Positions 41,572-50,820 of a stretch of DNA of 64,000 bases are shown here, piece by piece. The translations under genes and the position numbers were made by a program. This stretch comes from Ferruginivarius sediminum (GTDB lineage: Bacteria > Pseudomonadota > Alphaproteobacteria > Kiloniellales > Rhodovibrionaceae), in contig NZ_QPMH01000013.1 in NCBI RefSeq assembly GCF_003344765.1, positions 42,357-106,356 of the forward strand. Direction: 5' to 3'. The stretch's first letter is position 1, and every line of letters begins with the position of its first letter. The notes below the pieces were generated by a model. That model made no database searches and had not been told where the DNA came from. It saw only the letters and a list, made by a program, of their open reading frames with translations.

Positions 41572-41588
41572 TATATCGAAACGATATA
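41572..41588. promoter_or_regulatory. Palindromic operator candidate for the PadR-family repressor
   Basis: TATATCG-aaa-CGATATA is a perfect 7-bp inverted repeat 35 bases before the padR-like start codon. A weaker related half-site arrangement (GTATATCGGACAAATATATG) lies at 41541-41560. PadR-family proteins usually repress their own operon from such dyads. The position suits autoregulation of the padR-RND operon. Confidence 0.6.
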
Positions 41589-41622
41589 TACTGACAGTAT
41601 CTTTGGACTGGAATTGAGACCG

Positions 41623-42168
41623 ATGGACACGCAGACCCTTTGCCTTGGCGTGCTGAACCGCGGCGCCGCAAGCGGATACGAGATCAAGAAGAGCTTCGAG
41701 GAAGGTCCTCTGGCCCACATCCACGAAGCCAGCTTTGGCGCGATCTATCCGGCGTTGAGCCGTCTGGCCGCCGACGGCCTGGTGGAATATTGCGAACTGC
41801 CGCAGGACAAGCGCCCGGACAAAAAAGTCTACTCGATCACGTCCGCCGGCCGCCGCGCGCTGGAAAAGGCGCTGCACCACCCGCCGGCCGCCGACAAGTT
41901 CCGATCAGATTTCTGCTTCATCCTGTTCTTCGCTCACCTCCTGCCGGCGGAGGAACTTGCCCGCCTGATCGACGCGCGCATCCATTGGTACGACGAAACC
42001 CTGGCCCGCATGGAGGAATGCGAAGAACTTGGCGAGCATCCCGCAGGGGAGCGTTTCGTCCACGGGCTGGGCCTGGCGGTCTATCGCGCCGCCCGTAATT
42101 ACCTATGCGACCACCGCGACGACCTCCTTCGCGACGCCGCTGTGCCGGCGGATACGGCAGCGGAATAG
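41623..42168 (+). CDS. PadR-family transcriptional regulator
   Basis: Winged-helix repressor of 181 aa beginning TLCLGVLNRGAASGYEIKKSFEEG, with the typical PadR HTH (FGAIYPALSRLAADGLVE) and wing (KKVYSITSAGRRALEKAL). The C-terminal Vir_act_alpha_C-like helical domain (about 90-175) gives dimerisation and ligand response. It is 21 bases upstream of the RND adaptor gene and almost certainly represses the efflux operon until an inducer binds. The inducer is unknown. Confidence 0.9.
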   Translation: MDTQTLCLGVLNRGAASGYEIKKSFEEGPLAHIHEASFGAIYPALSRLAADGLVEYCELPQDKRPDKKVYSITSAGRRALEKALHHPPAADKFRSDFCFILFFAHLLPAEELARLIDARIHWYDETLARMEECEELGEHPAGERFVHGLGLAVYRAARNYLCDHRDDLLRDAAVPADTAAE

Positions 42169-42189
42169 CCCGGGAAAGGCCGCACCCTC

Positions 42190-43356
42190 ATGCTCTCCCG
42201 TCTGCGCAAGTACGGCTCGTGGTTCCTGGCGTTCTTCTTCGCCCTGGCCGCGGTCCTGTGGATCGCGTCCGGCGAGTTCGGCGGCCGGAACGAGCCCGAT
42301 GCCCGCAAGGAAGCGGCGCACCTCGCCGCCCGGCAGCAGATACCCCAGGTCCGCGTCCGGACCCAGACGGTTCAGCAACACACGCAAACGCTCGTCGTCC
42401 AGGCACGCACCAAGGCGGAAAAGAAAGTGACTGTCGCAGCGGAAACCACCGGCCGCGTCGTCGAGCTGCTGGTCGACAAGGGGGACACGGTCGAAAAGGG
42501 CGAGCTGCTTGCCCGCATCGACGCGCAGGACAAACCGGCCCGCCTTGCCGAAGCCAGAGCTCGCCTGGACCAGCGCCGAATCGAACTGGAAGCCGCGCGG
42601 CAGCTTTCCGAAAAGGGCTATCGCGCGCAGAACCAGCTTGCCGAGGCCAGGGCCTACTACGAGGAAGCGATGGCCGCGGTGTCCAAAGCCGATATCGCGC
42701 TGGCCGACACCAAGGTCCGAGCGCCGTTCGCCGGCCAGGTCGGTGACCGCATGGTCGAAGTCGGAGACTACCTTACCGGCGGCGCACCGATCCTTCGGCT
42801 GATCGATCTGGACCCGATCGAGGTCGTGGCCGACGTCAGCGAGCGCGATGTCGGCATGCTGCATATCGGCGACAGCGCTACGGCCGAACTGATTACCGGC
42901 GAACGGATCGAGGGCCGGATCAGCTACATCGCCTCGGAGGCCGACGAGGATACACGCACGTTCGGCGTCGAGATGACGGCACCGAACCCCGATCGTCGCG
43001 CCCGTGACGGTGTGACGGCAAGCCTCCGCGTGGCCGTGAGGCAGGCACCCGCCCATCTGCTGGCGCCGTCGATCCTGACACTCACCGACCAGGGCATGGT
43101 GGGCGTCAAATATCTAGACGAAGAGGACCGCGTGCGCTTCCAGGAGGTCAATATCCTCAGCGACACGCGCGAGGGGGTCTGGGTCACGGGACTACCAGAC
43201 GAGGTGACGCTGATTACGGTCGGCCAGAACTTCGTGAACGTCGGTCAAGAGGTCGAGCCGGTGGAGGAGTCCGACGTCGTAAACAGCCTTGAAGGCACGC
43301 CCCTCGACCTGCCGCAGGATGCGCCCGGCAAGCCCGGTCCGGAGGCGCGGCCATGA
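42190..43356 (+). CDS. RND efflux periplasmic adaptor (membrane fusion protein)
   Basis: HlyD/AcrA-like adaptor of 388 aa with an N-terminal membrane anchor (WFLAFFFALAAVLWIAS) rather than a lipobox. It has a biotinyl-lipoyl-like half (VELLVDKGDTVEKGELLARID), a coiled-coil hairpin (ARLDQRRIELEAARQLSEKGY), the second lipoyl half (APFAGQVGDRMVEVGDYL) and a beta-barrel. It links the inner-membrane pump to an outer-membrane channel. Its stop overlaps the RND pump start by four bases. No TolC-like gene follows, so a channel from elsewhere must be used. Confidence 0.93.
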   Translation: MLSRLRKYGSWFLAFFFALAAVLWIASGEFGGRNEPDARKEAAHLAARQQIPQVRVRTQTVQQHTQTLVVQARTKAEKKVTVAAETTGRVVELLVDKGDTVEKGELLARIDAQDKPARLAEARARLDQRRIELEAARQLSEKGYRAQNQLAEARAYYEEAMAAVSKADIALADTKVRAPFAGQVGDRMVEVGDYLTGGAPILRLIDLDPIEVVADVSERDVGMLHIGDSATAELITGERIEGRISYIASEADEDTRTFGVEMTAPNPDRRARDGVTASLRVAVRQAPAHLLAPSILTLTDQGMVGVKYLDEEDRVRFQEVNILSDTREGVWVTGLPDEVTLITVGQNFVNVGQEVEPVEESDVVNSLEGTPLDLPQDAPGKPGPEARP

Positions 43357-46300
43357 CGGCGCTGATCGAGGCCGCGCTGACGCATAGCCGCACCGTCCTC
43401 TCGCTGCTGCTTCTGCTGCTGATCGGCGGCACATACGCCTACATCGCCATCCCCAAGGAGGCCGATCCCGACGTCAACATCCCCGTCATCTATGCCCAGG
43501 TACATCACGAGGGCATCTCGCCCGAGGATTCCGAACGCCTGCTGGTGCAGCCCCTGGAGCAGGAGTTGCGCAGCGTGGAGGGCGTGGACGAGATGCGCTC
43601 CATCGCCTACCAGGGCGGCGCCAACGTCATCCTCGAGTTCGAGGCCGGCTTCGACGCCGACGCCGCGATGCAGGACGTGCGGGAGAAGGTCGACCTGGCC
43701 GAGCCCGAGCTGCCGGAGGAGGCGGACGAGCCCACCGTCCACGAGGTCAACCTCAGCCTGTTCCCGGTCCTGGTGGTAACGCTTTCCGGCGAGGTGCCGG
43801 AGCGTGCGCTCCTGAGCCTGGCTCGCGACCTGCGCGACGAGATCGAGGCGCTGCCCCCAGTCCTCGACGTCGAGATCGCCGGCGACCGCGAGGAACTGGT
43901 CGAGCTGATCGTCGATCCGATAGTGATGGAAAGCTACGGCATCGACGCGCGGCAGGTGATGGAGGCCGTCTCCCGCTCCAACCGGCTGGTGGCGGCAGGG
44001 TCGCTCGACACCGGGGGAGGCCGATTCGCCATCAAGGTGCCGGGGCTGTTCAGCGACCCGCAGGATATACTGGACATGCCGGTGAAGGTATCGGGGGATG
44101 CGGCGGTGACCTTCGCCGACATCGGCACCCTGCGGCGGACCTTCAAGGACCCGGAGACCTTCGCCCGTATCAATGGCGAGCGCGGCATCGCGCTGGAAGT
44201 CTCCAAGCGCACCGGCGAGAACATCATCGAGACCATCGAGCAAGTGCGTGCCACCGTGGAGAAAGGCCGGGCGAACTGGCCGGACGTGGTGAGCGTCACC
44301 TACAGCCAGGACAAGTCCGCGAACATCCGCACGATGCTGAGCGATCTGCAGAACAACGTCCTGGCGGCAGTTATCCTTGTGATGGTGGTGATCGTCGCCG
44401 CGCTCGGCGTTCGCTCGGCCGGGTTCGTGGGGCTGGCGATTCCGGGCTCTTTCCTGACCGGCATCCTGGTGCTCTACCTCGCCGGCCTCACAGTGAACGT
44501 GGTGGTGCTGTTCAGCCTGATCCTGGCTGTCGGCATGCTGGTGGACGGCGCCATCGTCGTTGTCGAGTACGCCGACCGGAAACTGCGTGAGGGCAAGTCG
44601 GCGCACGAGGCCTATGGCCTGGCCGCCAAACGCATGGCCTGGCCGATCATCGCCGCGACGGCGACGACACTGGCGGCCTTCCTGCCGCTGGTGTTCTGGC
44701 CGGGAATCGTCGGCGAGTTCATGAAGTTCCTGCCCATCACCCTGCTGGCGACGCTGACCGCGTCGCTGGCGATGGCGCTGGTGTTCGTCCCCACGCTGGG
44801 CTCCATCACCGGCCGGGGCGTTGCCAGCGGCGGCGTGGACAGCGAGAAGGCCCGCGCCATCGCCGCCGGCAGCACGGGGGACCTGACGCGGCTGTCCGGC
44901 ATCACCGGCGCGTACCTGCGCGTTCTACGCGCCGCCCTGCGCCATCCGGCCAAGGTCATCCTCGCCGCGCTCGTGATGCTGGTCGCCGTGCAATACGCCT
45001 ATTCGCAATTTGGTCGCGGCGTGGAGTTCTTCCCGGACGTCGAGCCCGACAACGCCGTCCTGCAGGTTCATGGCCGCGGCAACCTGTCGATCCACCAGCG
45101 CGACCGGCTGGTGAAGGAGGTGGAATCCCGCGTCCTGCAACTGCATCGGGAAAAGCAGGAGTTCCACGCCATCTACGCCCGCTCGCAGCTTCTCTCCGGC
45201 CAGCAGCGCGACGAGCCGGAGGACATCATCGGCACCATCACGCTGGAGTTCGTCGACTGGTGGAACAGGCGACCCGCCAGCGAGATCATCGCCGACATCA
45301 AGCAGCGCACGGCCAACCTGGCCGGCATCCGCGTCGAATCCGAAGAGCAGCAGATGGGACCGCCGACCGGCAAGCCGATCCAGATCGAGGTCGCCGCGAA
45401 CGATCCCGACCAACTTGCTCCCGTCGTCGGCGAAATCGTCGAGCGCATGCGCCGCGATGGCGAATACACCAACATCGAGGACAGTCGACCGATTCCCGGC
45501 ATCGAATGGGAGCTTGAGGTCGACCGCGCGCAGGCTGCCAAGTTCGGCGCCGACGTCTCGCTGCTCGGCAGTTACGTGCAGATGATGACGAACGGCCTGA
45601 AACTGGGCGAATACCGGGTAAGCGACGCCGACGAGGAGATCGACATCGTCGTGCGCTTCCCCGAAAGTCAGCGCAGCCTGGACCGCCTGGATCAAATCCG
45701 CATGGAGACCGGCAGCGGCAACATTCCCGCCTCGAATTTCGTCGAGAGGCGCCCGGAGCACAGGACGAACCTGATTCGCCGCACGGACAGCCGGCGCGTG
45801 CTGACGATCAAGGCGGACGTGCCGCCGGGTGTTCTTGCCGACGACAAGGTTCGGGACCTTCAGGGGTGGCTCGATACGCGGGATCTGCCGCGCGGGGTGG
45901 ACATCGCCTTCAAGGGCGAGGAGGAGGAACAGAAGGAGGCGGCGAGCTTCCTCACCAAGGCCTTCGTCGTCGCCCTCTTCCTGATGGCGATCATCCTGGT
46001 GACGCAGTTCAATTCTTTCTACAGCGCCTTCCTGATCCTCTCGGCCGTGGTGCTTTCCACTATCGGCGTGATGACGGGCCTGTTGGTAACAAACCAGCCG
46101 TTCGGCATCGTCATGACCGGGATCGGGGTGATCGCCCTGGCCGGCATCGTGGTGAACAACAACATCGTGCTGATCGATACCTTCGACCGCCTGCGCAAGC
46201 ACGAACCGGACGTCCTGCAGGCGATCCTGCGCACCGGCGCCCAGCGCCTACGTCCGGTGGGGCTGACCACGATCACCACGATCCTGGGGCTGATGCCGAT

Positions 46301-46562
46301 GGTCCTGGGCACCAACATCGACTTCCTGAACCGGCTTGTCCAGACCGGCGCGCCCTCGACCGAGCTGTGGCGTCAGCTTTCCACCGCCATCGTATTCGGC
46401 CTCACCTTCGCCACGGTGCTAACGCTGATCATCACGCCCTGCGCCCTGATGTTCCGGGCGAACGTCGCGGCTTGGCGGGATCGGCGAAAGGGCCGGGAGA
46501 TGGCCCAGCCGCCCGTCTCCACCGGTAGCGAGGCGCCACAACTGCCGCACGCGGCGGAGTGA
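43353..46562 (+). CDS. RND-family efflux transporter permease (HAE type)
   Basis: Proton-driven trimeric efflux pump of 1069 aa with the usual 12-helix layout and two large periplasmic loops. The fourth-helix proton-relay motif reads GMLVDGAIVVVEYADR, keeping one Asp where AcrB has two. The second half has GVIALAGIVVNNNIVLIDTFDRLR. The C-terminus is long and polar. The substrate range is unknown. The gene overlaps the adaptor gene by four bases. A weak 7-bp hairpin (46590-46596 with 46608-46614) follows it. Confidence 0.95.
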   Translation: MTALIEAALTHSRTVLSLLLLLLIGGTYAYIAIPKEADPDVNIPVIYAQVHHEGISPEDSERLLVQPLEQELRSVEGVDEMRSIAYQGGANVILEFEAGFDADAAMQDVREKVDLAEPELPEEADEPTVHEVNLSLFPVLVVTLSGEVPERALLSLARDLRDEIEALPPVLDVEIAGDREELVELIVDPIVMESYGIDARQVMEAVSRSNRLVAAGSLDTGGGRFAIKVPGLFSDPQDILDMPVKVSGDAAVTFADIGTLRRTFKDPETFARINGERGIALEVSKRTGENIIETIEQVRATVEKGRANWPDVVSVTYSQDKSANIRTMLSDLQNNVLAAVILVMVVIVAALGVRSAGFVGLAIPGSFLTGILVLYLAGLTVNVVVLFSLILAVGMLVDGAIVVVEYADRKLREGKSAHEAYGLAAKRMAWPIIAATATTLAAFLPLVFWPGIVGEFMKFLPITLLATLTASLAMALVFVPTLGSITGRGVASGGVDSEKARAIAAGSTGDLTRLSGITGAYLRVLRAALRHPAKVILAALVMLVAVQYAYSQFGRGVEFFPDVEPDNAVLQVHGRGNLSIHQRDRLVKEVESRVLQLHREKQEFHAIYARSQLLSGQQRDEPEDIIGTITLEFVDWWNRRPASEIIADIKQRTANLAGIRVESEEQQMGPPTGKPIQIEVAANDPDQLAPVVGEIVERMRRDGEYTNIEDSRPIPGIEWELEVDRAQAAKFGADVSLLGSYVQMMTNGLKLGEYRVSDADEEIDIVVRFPESQRSLDRLDQIRMETGSGNIPASNFVERRPEHRTNLIRRTDSRRVLTIKADVPPGVLADDKVRDLQGWLDTRDLPRGVDIAFKGEEEEQKEAASFLTKAFVVALFLMAIILVTQFNSFYSAFLILSAVVLSTIGVMTGLLVTNQPFGIVMTGIGVIALAGIVVNNNIVLIDTFDRLRKHEPDVLQAILRTGAQRLRPVGLTTITTILGLMPMVLGTNIDFLNRLVQTGAPSTELWRQLSTAIVFGLTFATVLTLIITPCALMFRANVAAWRDRRKGREMAQPPVSTGSEAPQLPHAAE

Positions 46563-46681
46563 GGCGAAGGGCCGCGTGGACTTCGAGCCGATGCTTTACC
46601 GGTCCTTAAGCATCAAGCCTTTAGCGTTCGAATGTCCATAAAATGCGGTTCATTGGCGAGGGTTCGGGGGAGTGCGTAACG

Positions 46682-47188
46682 GTGGCGGCGATGGCGGAGA
46701 CCGTGGATAAGGACGCTCCAAGTTCGGCAAGCGCCGTTGAGGTGCTCTCCCAGACTGCGATGCCGGTCGAGGTCGGCGATGTAGAGCTGGACGAACAAGG
46801 ATTCGTCCGGCAGCGCACGAACGACCAGCCGATTCGATTCGACTTCGTCTATCGCGGCATCACCTTCCACGCCGAGCTGCCGGTGGATTGCGAGGACGGG
46901 CTTCTCACACTCCGCGCGGTCGTCGGCGTGATCCCTTACTCAGCCGAGAATGCCGTCGGACGGCGGGCGGCCTGGACGATCCTGGCGCACGCCCGCCTGG
47001 CACGCGGGCAACTGTGGTGGGACGACCATATGCGCGTCCACATGGAGCTTCGCGCCGTGCCGGCCCGTCCGCGGACGCCGGTGAACGTCGTGGCCACGGT
47101 CGTGTCGCTGCTGATGGATGCGCTTCCCTATCTGGACCTGCTGAACGTCGCTTTGAGACGGCCGCGCCGCCCCCACAGGCCGGGTTGA
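46682..47188 (+). CDS. Conserved-looking protein of unknown function
   Basis: Protein of about 168 aa that I do not recognise. The N-terminal 45 residues are low-complexity and acidic. The remainder alternates beta-like segments (IRFDFVYRGITFHAELPVDCEDGLLTLRAV split by turns) with helices (GRRAAWTILAHARLARGQLW, VVSLLMDALPYLDLLNVALR). It has no signal peptide. The sheet-then-helix order recalls YbjN or secretion-chaperone folds, a weak impression only. The GTG at 46682 is chosen because GGGGGA lies 10 bases upstream. In-frame ATG codons at 46643 and 46691 are alternatives. Confidence 0.6.
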   Translation: MAAMAETVDKDAPSSASAVEVLSQTAMPVEVGDVELDEQGFVRQRTNDQPIRFDFVYRGITFHAELPVDCEDGLLTLRAVVGVIPYSAENAVGRRAAWTILAHARLARGQLWWDDHMRVHMELRAVPARPRTPVNVVATVVSLLMDALPYLDLLNVALRRPRRPHRPG

Positions 47189-47210
47189 GGCGGTCCTCTT
47201 CCTGCGCCGC

Positions 47211-47936
47211 CTACTCGGTGCGCTCCAGTCCCATCTGCCAGAAATCGGTCTCAAGCTGCGTGGCCATGCGGAAGATGCGGACGAGCGACGGCCAGCGGCC
47301 CGAATCCTCCGGCGCCTCCCCGATCCGCCGGGCGGCGACGCTGTCAAGCTGTGCGACCGCGTTACGGGTGACGGTCTGGAACTCCTCGCCGCCGTAAAGC
47401 TCGATCCACTCCCGGTAGGGATTGCCGTCCAGCTTGGTGTCCGGGTCGGCGATCAGCCGGGCGCCGATCTCGCCATAACCGCAGGCGCAGGGTGCCAGCG
47501 CCACCAAAAGATCCAGCAGGTCGCCGGCATGCCCGGTTTCCAGGACGAAGCGCGTGTAGGTGAGCGTCGCGCGGGCTTCCGGGGTTTCGGTGATCTCGTC
47601 TTCCGACAGATCCCAGCGCGCGCAATAGTCCAGGTGCAGGCGCATCTCGGTGTTGAGCAGCGCATCGACGACAGCCGCCGCCTCGCGCATGTCGGCCAGC
47701 GTTTCGCTCTTGTAAACTGCCAGCGCATAGGCGCGCGCGAAGTGGATCAGGAACAGATAGTCCTGGATCAGATAATGCCGGAAACTGGCCTCCGGCAGCG
47801 TCCCGGCCGCCAGCTTGCGCACGAACGCGTGCCCGGCATAGTTCCGCCAATCCTGCGGACAGGCCGCCTTCAGCTTTCCAACCAAGCTGTCCGGCGGAAT
47901 CGGCGCCGCCGGACTGGCCACGCCGGTCTCGGTCAT
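47211..47936 (-). CDS. tenA: Thiaminase II / aminopyrimidine aminohydrolase TenA
   Basis: TenA-family enzyme of 241 aa that hydrolyses aminopyrimidine breakdown products of thiamine to HMP for salvage. It has the all-helical fold with the FRHYLIQDYLFL segment, the catalytic Cys region APCACGYGEIG and the catalytic Glu in LETDFWQMGL near the C-terminus. It starts five bases after the ferredoxin stop, so the two are probably co-transcribed. No other thiamine genes are in the window. Confidence 0.93.
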   Translation of the reverse strand: MTETGVASPAAPIPPDSLVGKLKAACPQDWRNYAGHAFVRKLAAGTLPEASFRHYLIQDYLFLIHFARAYALAVYKSETLADMREAAAVVDALLNTEMRLHLDYCARWDLSEDEITETPEARATLTYTRFVLETGHAGDLLDLLVALAPCACGYGEIGARLIADPDTKLDGNPYREWIELYGGEEFQTVTRNAVAQLDSVAARRIGEAPEDSGRWPSLVRIFRMATQLETDFWQMGLERTE

Positions 47937-47941
47937 CGCGG

Positions 47942-48274
47942 TTACATGTCCATCCAGTTGACGACCTGATCGGGAAGCTTCACCACCAGGCCGTCGAGTT
48001 CCTCGGTCATGATGATCTGGCAGCCCAGGCGCGAGGTCTTGGTGAGGCCAAAGGCGAGGTCAAGCATGTCCTCCTCGTCCTCGGAAGGCTCCTCAAGCTT
48101 TCCGTACCACGACTTGTCCACGACGATGTGGCAGGTGGAGCAGGCAAGAGAGCCCTCGCACGCCCCCTCCATGTCGATGCCGTTGCGGTGGGCGATCTCC
48201 AGAATCGACAGCCCGATCGGGGCCTCGACTTCCTTGCGGCTTCCATCCTTCTGAACGAAGGTCATCTTCGGCAT
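47942..48274 (-). CDS. fdx: [2Fe-2S] ferredoxin, adrenodoxin/Isc type
   Basis: Plant-fold ferredoxin of 110 aa with cluster ligands Cys39, Cys45, Cys48 and Cys85, in the spacing C-x5-C-x2-C of vertebrate-type/Isc ferredoxins. [12 protein letters not shown] is the conserved acidic partner-binding segment. Isc ferredoxins donate electrons for iron-sulfur cluster assembly. Its position next to cysteine desulfurase genes supports that role. A gap of 122 bases separates it from iscS, so it may have its own promoter. Confidence 0.93.
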   Translation of the reverse strand: MPKMTFVQKDGSRKEVEAPIGLSILEIAHRNGIDMEGACEGSLACSTCHIVVDKSWYGKLEEPSEDEEDMLDLAFGLTKTSRLGCQIIMTEELDGLVVKLPDQVVNWMDM

Positions 48275-48396
48275 GGTGCAGTCGTCCTCGCCTCTCTTCA
48301 GGCCCGTGTCGTTTCAGGCCGGTATCTTTCGCGGATTAGGCCGTGACTTACCGATATGTTTATCCGAAGGCCAGAGTCGATTTTCGCAATCCCGCG

Positions 48397-49590
48397 TCAT
48401 TCCGCCGCAGGCGTGCGAGCCGGACGTTCGACCGTGCCTTCCGCCAGCAGATCGTTCGCGGCGGCAGCGATTTGGGCCACCGCGCTGTCGATCTCCTCGG
48501 CGGTGGTGAAGCGGCCCAGGCCGATCCGCAGGCTGGCCGCCGCATCGCTGTCCGGCAAGCCCAACGCCGACAGCACGTAGGACGGCTCGACCGACGCCGA
48601 GGAACAGGCGGAAGCGGTGGAGACAGCCACGCCGTCCAGCTTCTCGATCAGGGCCTCCGCCTCGATACCCGGCAGGGTGACGTTCAGATTTCCGGGTATC
48701 CGCGCATCCATGTCGCCATTGACACGCAGGTCCGATACCTGCGCCCGCAAGGCCCGAAGCAGCCGGTCCCGCAGTTCGCAAAGGCGCGCGCTCTCGCCGG
48801 CCATCTCCTCTCCGGCCACGCGGCAAGCCGTGCCGAGCCCCACGGCCAGCGGCACCGGCACGGTGCCCGAGCGCATCGCCCGCTCCTGCCCGCCGCCGTC
48901 GATCAGCGGCTGGATCCGCGCGCGCGGCCGGCGGCGGATATACAGCGCGCCGATACCCTTGGGGCCATAGACCTTGTGGCCGGAGATCGACAGCAGGTCG
49001 ATGTTCATCTCCCGCACGTCCAGCGGGATCTTGCCCACAGCCTGCGCGGCGTCCGTATGGAAATAGACCCCGCGCTCCCGACACAGCGCCCCGATCTCGC
49101 TCAACGGCTGGATCACGCCGATCTCGTTGTTCACCGCCATGATCGAGACCAGTACCGTATCCTCGCGCATCGCCGAGGCGAGGGTGTCCGGATCGACGAG
49201 GCCGTTCGCGCGCACCGGCAGATAGGTGACCTCGAAGCCCTCGCTTTCCAGCCGCTTGCAGCTCTCCAGAACACATTTGTGTTCCGTCGCGGCGGTGACG
49301 ATATGCTTCTTGTCGAACTGTGCATGGAAATGCGCCGCGCCCTTGATCGCCGTGTTGTTGGACTCCGTCGCACCGGAGGTGAACACGACCTCGCGCGGCT
49401 CGGCGCCGATCAACGCGGCGACCTCGGTGCGCGCCTGCTCCACCGCCGCCTCGGCTTTCCGGCCATAGGCGTGGTGGACACTGTGCGGGTTGCCGAAATG
49501 CTCCGCGAAGTACGGCCACATGGCGTCCAGCACGCGCGGATCCACGGGCGTGGTGGCCTGATAGTCAAGGTAGATCGGGCGCTGGCTCAT
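48397..49590 (-). CDS. iscS: Cysteine desulfurase IscS/NifS family
   Basis: PLP enzyme of 397 aa that takes sulfur from cysteine for iron-sulfur cluster and thio-cofactor synthesis. It has IYLDYQATTPVDPRV at the start, TSGATESNN, the PLP Lys in SGHKVYGPKG and the mobile catalytic Cys in SACSSAS with a long loop. This is IscS-like, class I. The ATG at 49590 is preferred because the sequence starts at the conserved MSQRPIYLD. An ATG at 49623 would add 11 unrelated residues. It is the second of two desulfurase genes in tandem. Confidence 0.93.
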   Translation of the reverse strand: MSQRPIYLDYQATTPVDPRVLDAMWPYFAEHFGNPHSVHHAYGRKAEAAVEQARTEVAALIGAEPREVVFTSGATESNNTAIKGAAHFHAQFDKKHIVTAATEHKCVLESCKRLESEGFEVTYLPVRANGLVDPDTLASAMREDTVLVSIMAVNNEIGVIQPLSEIGALCRERGVYFHTDAAQAVGKIPLDVREMNIDLLSISGHKVYGPKGIGALYIRRRPRARIQPLIDGGGQERAMRSGTVPVPLAVGLGTACRVAGEEMAGESARLCELRDRLLRALRAQVSDLRVNGDMDARIPGNLNVTLPGIEAEALIEKLDGVAVSTASACSSASVEPSYVLSALGLPDSDAAASLRIGLGRFTTAEEIDSAVAQIAAAANDLLAEGTVERPARTPAAE

Positions 49591-49645
49591 GGCTCTCGCT
49601 TGGACGCTTTCCAGAACTGTCATGTTTCGCGCAAGGCGGCCGGAT

Positions 49646-50773
49646 TCAAGCCGCCGGGCTGGCTTCCGCCGCGCCCTGGTGGCGGCGGGCAACACGGCTC
49701 CAGGCATCGAGGAACCGCTCTATATCCCCCTCCGCCGTTCGCCAGCCCAGGCTGACGCGGATCGCGCTGCCGGCCTCGTCCCGCGCCACACCCATCGCCG
49801 CCAGAACGTGCGAGGGATGCACCTTCCCCGACGAGCACGCCGAGCCCGAGGACACCGCCACCCCCGCCAGATCGAGCGCCATGACCTGGGTTTCCGCCGT
49901 CACGCCGGGCAGGCCGATACAGCTTGTGTTCGCAAGGCGGGGTGCGTCCGCGCCATGGATCGTCACCATTGGCGCCACGCGACGCACCTGCGCCTCCAGC
50001 CGGTCGCGCCATTCACCGAGACGCTTCATGCCGTCGATCCCGGCCATCGCCGCCTGCGCCGCCGCGCCGAAGCCGGCGATGGCGGGCACGTTTTCGGTGC
50101 CGGCGCGGAAGCCGCGCTCCTGTCCGCCGCCGTGGACGATGGCCTGCAGCGGCGCCTCGTCCGCGACGATCAGCGCGCCCACGCCCTGCGGCCCGCCCAG
50201 CTTGTGCGCGGAGAGGGTCATCAGATCGACACCGAACCTTGCGATATCGACCGGCAGCTTGCCGGCGGCCTGCACCGCGTCGCAGTGGACCCGCGCGCCG
50301 AACTGCCGGGCCAGCGTGGCCACTTCGGCCACGGGCTGGATCACGCCGGTCTCGTTGTTCGCCAGCATCACCGACACCAGCGCCGGCCGCGGATCGTCCG
50401 CCAGCATCGTTGCCAGCGCCGTCAGGTCGATACGCCCGTCGCGCTGCAGGGGAATGCGCTCGGCCTGCGGCATCGCCCGCAGCACGGAATCGTGCTCGCC
50501 CGCCGAAACCAGGATGCGCGGGCGGCCGGTGCCGAGCAGCGCCATGTTGTTGGCTTCGGTGCCGCCGGAGGTAAAGACGACCTGCGACGGCCGCGCCCCG
50601 GCAAGCGCGGCGATGGCCTCGCGCGCCGCCTCCACGCGGCGCCGCGTGGCGCGGCCGAAGCGGTGGACCGAGGAGGCGTTGCCCACCTCGCCAAGCGCGG
50701 CGGTCATGGCGTCGGCCGCCTCGGGCCGGACCGGGACGGTCGCGTTATAATCGAGATAGACCGGAGTGCTCAT
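49646..50773 (-). CDS. Second cysteine desulfurase (NifS/IscS-like)
   Basis: PLP enzyme of 375 aa related to the downstream iscS product but clearly diverged. It has VYLDYNATVPVRPEA, TSGGTEANN, PLP Lys in SAHKLGGPQG and the catalytic Cys in GSACSSGKVHPS. It lies between iscR and iscS. Tandem desulfurases in this position occur in other alphaproteobacteria, where the pair flanks suf genes, but the division of labour is unclear. It could serve a different acceptor, such as tRNA thiolation or SufE/SufU. Confidence 0.9.
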   Translation of the reverse strand: MSTPVYLDYNATVPVRPEAADAMTAALGEVGNASSVHRFGRATRRRVEAAREAIAALAGARPSQVVFTSGGTEANNMALLGTGRPRILVSAGEHDSVLRAMPQAERIPLQRDGRIDLTALATMLADDPRPALVSVMLANNETGVIQPVAEVATLARQFGARVHCDAVQAAGKLPVDIARFGVDLMTLSAHKLGGPQGVGALIVADEAPLQAIVHGGGQERGFRAGTENVPAIAGFGAAAQAAMAGIDGMKRLGEWRDRLEAQVRRVAPMVTIHGADAPRLANTSCIGLPGVTAETQVMALDLAGVAVSSGSACSSGKVHPSHVLAAMGVARDEAGSAIRVSLGWRTAEGDIERFLDAWSRVARRHQGAAEASPAA

Positions 50774-50820
50774 GCCTGCCGTGGGCTTCCCCTTTTACCG
50801 GTGTTCGAGTGCGGGATAGG

